A DNA stretch of 64,000 nt. It comes from Chloranthus sessilifolius (taxonomy: Eukaryota; Streptophyta; Magnoliopsida; Chloranthales; Chloranthaceae). The position numbers and the translations under genes are program-made. A model generated the notes under the pieces. The model was given only the letters and a program-made list of their open reading frames with translations. It searched no databases and was not told the origin of the DNA. The stretch is from positions 39,197,810 to 39,261,809 of the forward strand of contig CM037593.1 of assembly GCA_021018995.1 (NCBI GenBank), in the 5' to 3' direction. Below are positions 58,321 through 64,000 of this stretch, piece after piece. Position 1 is the stretch's first letter. Each line of letters begins with the position of its first letter.

Positions 58321-61100
58321 GGTTTGAATGGCTGAACCATCAGGATTTGGAGAAACTTTGCAGGGGCTGTTGAGCCTAGCCCAAACTAACCCTCCCACTC
58401 CCACTAGGAAATCCCAAAGGAGTGCCACATCCTCCACCCTGGAAGCCCCATAACCCCAAATGGAAAAATCTAAGAAGAGGGCCCCTCCTAAGAAAAGGGC
58501 AAGGACTGCCACTACTAAGCAGAAAAAGTCCAAGAAACATAAATAAGTGGAAGAAGCCACCCCAGAAGTTGATCCATTGACTACACCCAATGATTTTATG
58601 GATGCCATGGGTTTGGAGCCTGAGACTACCTTTGATAAGGCATTTTTTTCAAAGGAAGCCTTGGCTGTTGAAGGCATGGAATTTTTGACCAACGCTTCCT
58701 TGGACTCACTATTAGTACCTTTGGATGAGTTAGTATACCCTAGGCTAGTCAGGTTGTGGTACCAAAATATTAGCCTCAAGGAGTCTGAGGGGGGCTAACA
58801 AAGAAGACCCTGTGTTGGTCATTTTGATAGATGAGTTTGCATCAGTTGTGGACACAAGTGATATTGCAAAGGCATTGGGTATCCCAGCTGGATATGACCC
58901 TGCCTGTAAATTGGGGGCTCCACTCACTGCCTCCATCAATGAGATTGCTCACAAGTTGACTAATGCGAAGAAAGCTTCGGGGGACCCACTCATGAGGAGT
59001 GACTTCAGTCCCAGCTGCTATTTAAAGATAATGTTCTAAGGAAGAACATCTTTGTAGCTGGGCACCAACAAGAGAGAAGACATCCCATCATTAATGCTCT
59101 CTACTCCTCCCAAGGCCATTGCTTTAATGCAACCCAGTTAATTTTCGAAGGGATGAAGGGCATACACATCAAAGTCCAAAAGTAGTAGAAGCCACATGGA
59201 CTCCCCTACAGTAGGCTGATCACACCCCTACTCAAACAAGCAGGCTATGTATGGAAGATGGGGGAGCCTACTGAGAAATTAACCCCCTTGGTGTTTGGGA
59301 ATAAGTTATGGAATATTAGCATGACTCTGATGAGTAAGAAGAAGAAGAAGGGATCAGAAGATTCAGCAGCAACCCATTCAGCAGAGACCTCTACAGCAGC
59401 CATTCCTATAATTTCCTCTGCTGTAAGCTCAACTTCATTGACCACTTCTGCTGTAGTTACATCAAAAGCCTCAGTACCTGTACCACCATCTCCCTTCCCT
59501 ACCCCACACACTAATCCATCAATACCCACTCCATCAGAGGATGCTTCCGCACCTACTCCTATGGAAACCACTGCCACCAGCTCTGTATCACCTACCACAT
59601 ACACCATTCCACCACCAACCATCTTAAATCCACCTTCCATTCTAACTCCCTTGCCTACCCTTCCTTCTCCAACACTCTCCATAATCACCACCACCATCCC
59701 TTTGTCAGTTCCAAAACCAATCCCATTCCCATTTAACATACCCACTCCAACCATAAAAAGAAAATACAAAAAGAGAGCCCATAAACCAACCACTGCACCC
59801 ACTGAACCTAGCCCACCTACTACTATCTCAAGCCCCACACCAGACCCACCTTCCCCATTTAATTATGATGACAGTGAGCCTATGGCCACTGACATTGAAC
59901 CACCTACCACTGACCTTGTACCTCCTAGTGAATCCATTATCCCCACTGCCACCATTGAACCAAGTGACCCTATTACCTCACCTACCCATTCCCTGCCCTT
60001 TACACCCACCCATTACCAACAACACTTCACAACTGTGGGGTACTCAGCCATGATGGACTCCATTGTGAAGGATATTAGGCATGAGTACACACTCCTCCCT
60101 GACTCTCCACAGCCCTACCACTTCAACCATGCCCTCACTTCCCGTTTCCAACCAATCCCACCCACCCAACCTATAACCCAGCCACATCAGACCCCTTCTC
60201 CCAGATAATTTATCTCATTACCTCTCTCCAAATCCAACTCCATACCAATAACGAAAACAAAGCCACCATTCAAACCAGCCTACATTCCATTCAGACCACC
60301 CTTCAAACCTTAAACCCAACAACCCAACCAACTACACCTACATCCATACATGTGCCTACCCCCCCTCCTTCACCTCAGCCCTCTACTTCTATGGCAACAA
60401 CAGATACTGCCACAGAGACTGATTTTGAAATTGAGGAGCTGGCCATAATTCCATATACCCCCACCTCAACCTTCACCTAGACTGAACCCCCTAAAGAGGA
60501 GCTGACACCTATCCTTCCATCTAGCCAACCATCATCTCCCGCCACAGGTAGTGAGTTGCCTATTATTTCTGAGGACCTTGATGACCCTGCCAACTAGGCC
60601 ATTGTCCTTCCTGCTATCATCCCAATCCCTATGTTTTACACCCTCAGCAAGTCTATTACTGCTGATCCTTATGTGCAGAGGGATGTGCACATAATGGTGG
60701 AGTCTGTCAATGAGATGGTCCATAATTTTTATGACAATCAGATTTCCCTGATGAAGTCTGTTTACTGAAGAAAGAACTATTGGATCGTAAGAAGGAAAAG
60801 AAGATCATGCAGAAGCAGTTGGACAACGCAATATCTCTGTACCAAGTTTATGAGCAGAGGGCTACTCAATTGGCCAAGTTGGTTGAGTCACTCACTTCCT
60901 CCATCTCAATCATGAACCCCACATTCACCAAAGGGGTATCTATCAAGGAGCCTTCCCAAGAGAAAAGCAACACTAAGCCCAAGAAACCAGCTGCAACAAG
61001 ATCCAATGCTGGTGTTGCACAGGTTGATAGTGTGAAGAAAGGAAAAGAGAAAGATGCAAGGGACCTAAAAGATTTAGATTTAGATTCTAATCCTCCTTAG
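58320..61100 (+). pseudogene. Element C 3' ORF region (env position, fossil)
   Basis: Lys-rich start, then a globular part with ELVYPRLVRLWYQNISLKES and IAKALGIPAGYDPACKLGAP (counterpart of B's PALAYPRLVQLFYQ and MIAEVLGI). A Ser/Thr/Pro-rich part follows (59258-60208), and a coiled-coil-like tail KKIMQKQLDNAISLYQVYEQ ends before a Lys-rich terminus (60780-61100). Element D carries the same region in reverse. Broken in several places. Confidence 0.82.
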
Positions 61101-62939
61101 GATTTAGTGTAGCCATTGTGTCCCTATGTTCTGTCTTCAATTTTTGTTTTAGACATATATGTATATTTTCAGTCTCTTGTAAATTTACACTTCTCAACTT
61201 GTAAATTTTTCTGTCTCATATTATTTTTTTTTAATGGCAATGTCTTTTGTGTAGTTATGTGCAATGTGCTTCTGTATCTACCTATTCATTTTTGTTGCAT
61301 ATTCAATTTTTTTTTTCTGTTGTGTATTCTTCCTTTGCTAACCCTGCTGCCCCTGGACATATCTATTGTAACAGTGAGGACACTGTTTATGTTACGTTTT
61401 AGGGTATGGCAAGGTAGTCCAATAAATTAGTTAACTCTAGTGCATGAGTGGTAGTTAAATAGAAAAAGAGAAAGTCAATTCCCACCTAACCAATGGAGAA
61501 AGAGGAATTTAAAATTGTGTAATAGATTTTTATTTTTTTTAAACTGAAATCTGTTGAAACTCTACACTTCCAAGAAGCAAAAGTCAAGAAAATCTTTTCA
61601 CAATCAGCACTTAGTGAACCAGAAAGGAAAGAAAAAGGTAAGGATATACCCCATGAATTCATTTAAAGACCATACCAAGTGAGATTTGGGCCTATCAAAT
61701 TTACTTTTGAAAAGTGTTTTTGGCAATTGTTTCAACTCTAAGGAATGACTGACTCAAGGAGATGATCTAAGGACTTCACTTGGACAATTTGAGCGTAAAA
61801 TTTCCTACCCATTCAACTGCCCTTTGCATACACACTTTGAGCCTTTAAAATTCAATTTTTATTCAACAAACACCAGAGTACTTGCACCTAAACCTCATTG
61901 ACCTGATTCAACCTGACCCTCACTCTGAGAATTCATAAGGTAAAGGAGAAGTTGTTGAGGATAGTTGAGAGGAGTTCAACATTTGATGGAAGGAGAAGAA
62001 AGGCAACTTATAAATAGCAGTGTAGCAGTGGTATATGTGTGGCAATTCATCATCAAAATATAAAAAAAATTATAAATAAAAAGAGAAAAAGAAAGAAAAG
62101 TCAAAAGAAGTACCTCATCTGATAATTAAAAAGAAGAGAAGAAGCTGGCCACTTTGGATATGAAAAATATCAAAGAATGTGAAGTCATGAATCACCTCCC
62201 CCTCGTGCTGATTTCTCAGTTTTGAATCCCTTCTACCCCTCCTATTCTTTGTAAACCTCACCCATAAGCCATACTACAACCCAATAAAAAAAAAGACCTT
62301 ATTGATCTAAAGTAAAATGAGCTGTCATTTGGAGATAAGGGGTTGTATGATCTATGGTGAAAAATATATGAAGATGTCAGAAATTAGAAGCAATGCCTAT
62401 GCTCATGTTTGCAGGCCTATTAGAGGTCTGTAATTTCTCTTGAGCTGAGTGAAAATGATACACCCCTAAAATTCATTTGAGTGATAGCCTTGGTAAGGAT
62501 TGGGTTTGAAAGTAAATTCATTAGGGCATTATGTAAACCTAATTCTTTAATTAACGGTAAGCTTACTACCGATTTTCACACACTACACTCTTGATGTAAG
62601 CTGACTGGCTGTGATGGAAATTCAGTGTCATTTAAGTGTTAAAAATTTACTGCATGGCTGCTTTGATTCCTCTGAACTTGAATGAATAGGGTGTGGAATG
62701 AAACTTTATTTGTTGATACATGACTCACCACTGTTTGCACTGTGCTTAACTGATTTATTGTGAAGTTTGTGGGTATCTTCACTTAAAACCCTCAGGAGAC
62801 TTCACTCCTCCACTAGGGATCACCTAGGGGTTTAAAAGGCTTAATTTATAAGCTAAATGCGTCCGTGCTCCCTACGAAAGTCGCATTTAAATTTTTAGAG
62901 TAACTATTTAATTTTACTTTGATCGAAGACTAGCAAAGA
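61101..62939 (+). other. Element C 3' untranslated region
   Basis: No gene. Aligns in blocks with B 47880-49564 and with the reverse of D 13003-14334. Contains the 58-bp conserved block at 62785-62842. Confidence 0.8.
62785..62842 (+). repeat. 58-bp block identical in elements C and B
   Basis: Exact copy of 49417-49474 in an otherwise much more diverged untranslated region. Confidence 0.9.
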
Positions 62940-62954
62940 TTAGGTTTGGGGGTG
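62938..62954 (+). promoter_or_regulatory. Polypurine tract of element C
   Basis: GATTAGGTTTGGGGGTG directly before the 3' LTR start TGTTAATCAC. Confidence 0.8.
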
Positions 62955-64000
62955 TGTTAATCACTGAAAATTACTATTTTTCACCTCTTAACCTAGCCAT
63001 TACTACCATTTTTCACCTCTTAACCTAGCCTTTACTACACCTTTCAGTCATCTAATAATTGTCATTTGAGTTTGTTTTTGTAGTTAGAAATAAATCACAA
63101 CTTCGTGCAATAGCCCACATAATGGATGCCAAGAAGAGAGTATTTTGAGGTCAAGTCTTGAAGCTGATGGAAAAACTGAGAGTTCACCGTGGTGGTCTAC
63201 ACCATAGGTGCCATTTGTCATGCATGAGGGCCCTAGAAGTCCAACGGTCAAAAGGAAGATGGACCCAAGCAGTGAGGAGTGCTGCAGCAGGCTGTCACAA
63301 TAGCAGATAGTCAGGAATGCAAGCTCGAGCAGTTCTCGAGCAGTTAGACTCCCAGCTAATTGAGCTTGAGCAGATCTCAAGCACTTCAAGGCAGCAACAT
63401 ATCAACAGCCCGAGCATATCTCGAGTAGCTCAAACAGAGAGAGCTCCCAAAATTCCTCTTGAGCAGTTCTCGAGAGGTTCACAACTTCAGAAACTCATCT
63501 CGAGCACCTCTAAAGAGGATGAATTAATTCAAAGAACATCTGCTCTAGTGTTTCTCCAGCAGATACACCTTTAGAAATCCTTCTTGAGGAAATCTCAAGT
63601 AGTTGACAACATGTGCAATTCAGCCTGTCGAGCAGTAGTTTCAAGCAACTCAACCTGTGGACAAGCACTCGAGCTGCAGAATTAAAGAATGCCAGCCTAT
63701 CGAGAGCCTCTCGAGCTAAACTACCTGAAGCTTCATCCTATCGAGCTGCATAACCATAGCCAGTCCAGCCACTCGAGAACCACTCGAGATGCAGAATCTA
63801 AAGCCCCAACCACTCGAGGCTCAGGTGCCGGCCTTCCCATTCAACATGCAAGGGTATTTTCAAAGATTCCATAGCATCTAGGGCACACATCCCAATGTGC
63901 TGAGTTGTTCTCCACTAACCAAGGCAACACTTGACTGTAATTGGGTGACATCAGCAGGATCCTAACCAACTTGATCCTCCTTTCTGATTGGCCAAGGCAC
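62955..64000 (+). repeat. 3' LTR of element C, first half (cut by window end)
   Basis: Aligns with 16468-17490. It carries the CTCGAG-type cluster (63318-63825) and an extra duplication of about 35 bases near its start (TTTTTCACCTCTTAACCTAG, twice within 62977-63030) that the 5' LTR lacks. Confidence 0.93.

Larger units (their letters stand above)
16468..64000 (+). mobile_element. Element C: Athila-like Ty3/gypsy element, split by two insertions, 3' LTR cut by window end
   Basis: The 5' LTR starts TGTTAATCACT at 16468 and the 3' LTR starts with the same bases at 62955. The 5' LTR is split by CACTA-1, and the gag start is split by element B. C-derived sequence is therefore 16468-17702, 33302-34540 and 51952-64000. 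Internal order is PBS, gag, protease, RT, RNase H, integrase, 3' ORF region and PPT. The two LTRs differ by roughly 9 % in a sample I aligned by eye, which makes C clearly older than B. The coding parts carry ten or more breaks. C inserted into a member of its own family (D). Confidence 0.9.

Overview
This window is from a large, repeat-rich flowering-plant genome. The evidence is the abundance of Athila-type and Tat-type Ty3/gypsy LTR retrotransposons, En/Spm (CACTA) transposons, a MULE-type foldback MITE, a plant LINE, a SAUR auxin-response gene and an exon of the Elongator subunit ELP2. I cannot name the species. No stretch reads as ordinary single-copy host sequence. The whole 64 kb resolves into elements nested inside elements, and most boundaries are supported by target-site duplications (TSDs) or by LTR/PBS/PPT landmarks.

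Layout from left to right. (1) 1-9737, minus strand: Tat-like gypsy element A. RT is at the left edge, followed by a tandemly duplicated protease/G-patch segment, gag, leader, primer-binding site and a 5' LTR at 7626-9737. A 447-bp MULE-type foldback element (9-bp TSD) sits inside that LTR. (2) 9738-13002, plus strand: the 3' end and 3' LTR of a second Tat-like element, E, into which A inserted. (3) 13003-16467, minus strand: a slice of the 3' ORF and 3' untranslated part of an Athila-like element, D. D is interrupted on the left by E and on the right by C, so it is the oldest layer visible. (4) 16468 to beyond 64000, plus strand: Athila-like element C, same family as D. Its 5' LTR (16468-17702 plus 33302-34129) is split by a 15.6-kb CACTA transposon (17703-33298, TSD GAA). 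That CACTA itself contains a second, 4.4-kb CACTA (23338-27732, TSD AAA). C's gag region is split by a full-length 17.4-kb Athila-like element B (34541-51946, TSD CCTAC). C resumes at 51952 with gag-pol, a 3' ORF region, PPT and the start of its 3' LTR at 62955.

The retroelements are broken fossils. LTR comparison by eye (B about 3-5 % divergent, C about 9 %) agrees with the insertion order. The only gene that looks intact is a 92-codon SAUR (24946-25224) with its own TATA box, carried inside the inner CACTA. The outer CACTA carries an ELP2 exon with both splice signals, other exon-like pieces of unknown origin and a LINE fragment. Both CACTA elements lack a recognisable transposase, so they look like non-autonomous gene-capturing elements.

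The most unusual non-coding signals are these. Clusters of short palindromic CpG motifs (CTCGAG type in C, CTCGCG type in B) recur at matching places in the LTR and behind pol of both Athila families. A 58-bp block identical in B and C lies just upstream of the polypurine tract.
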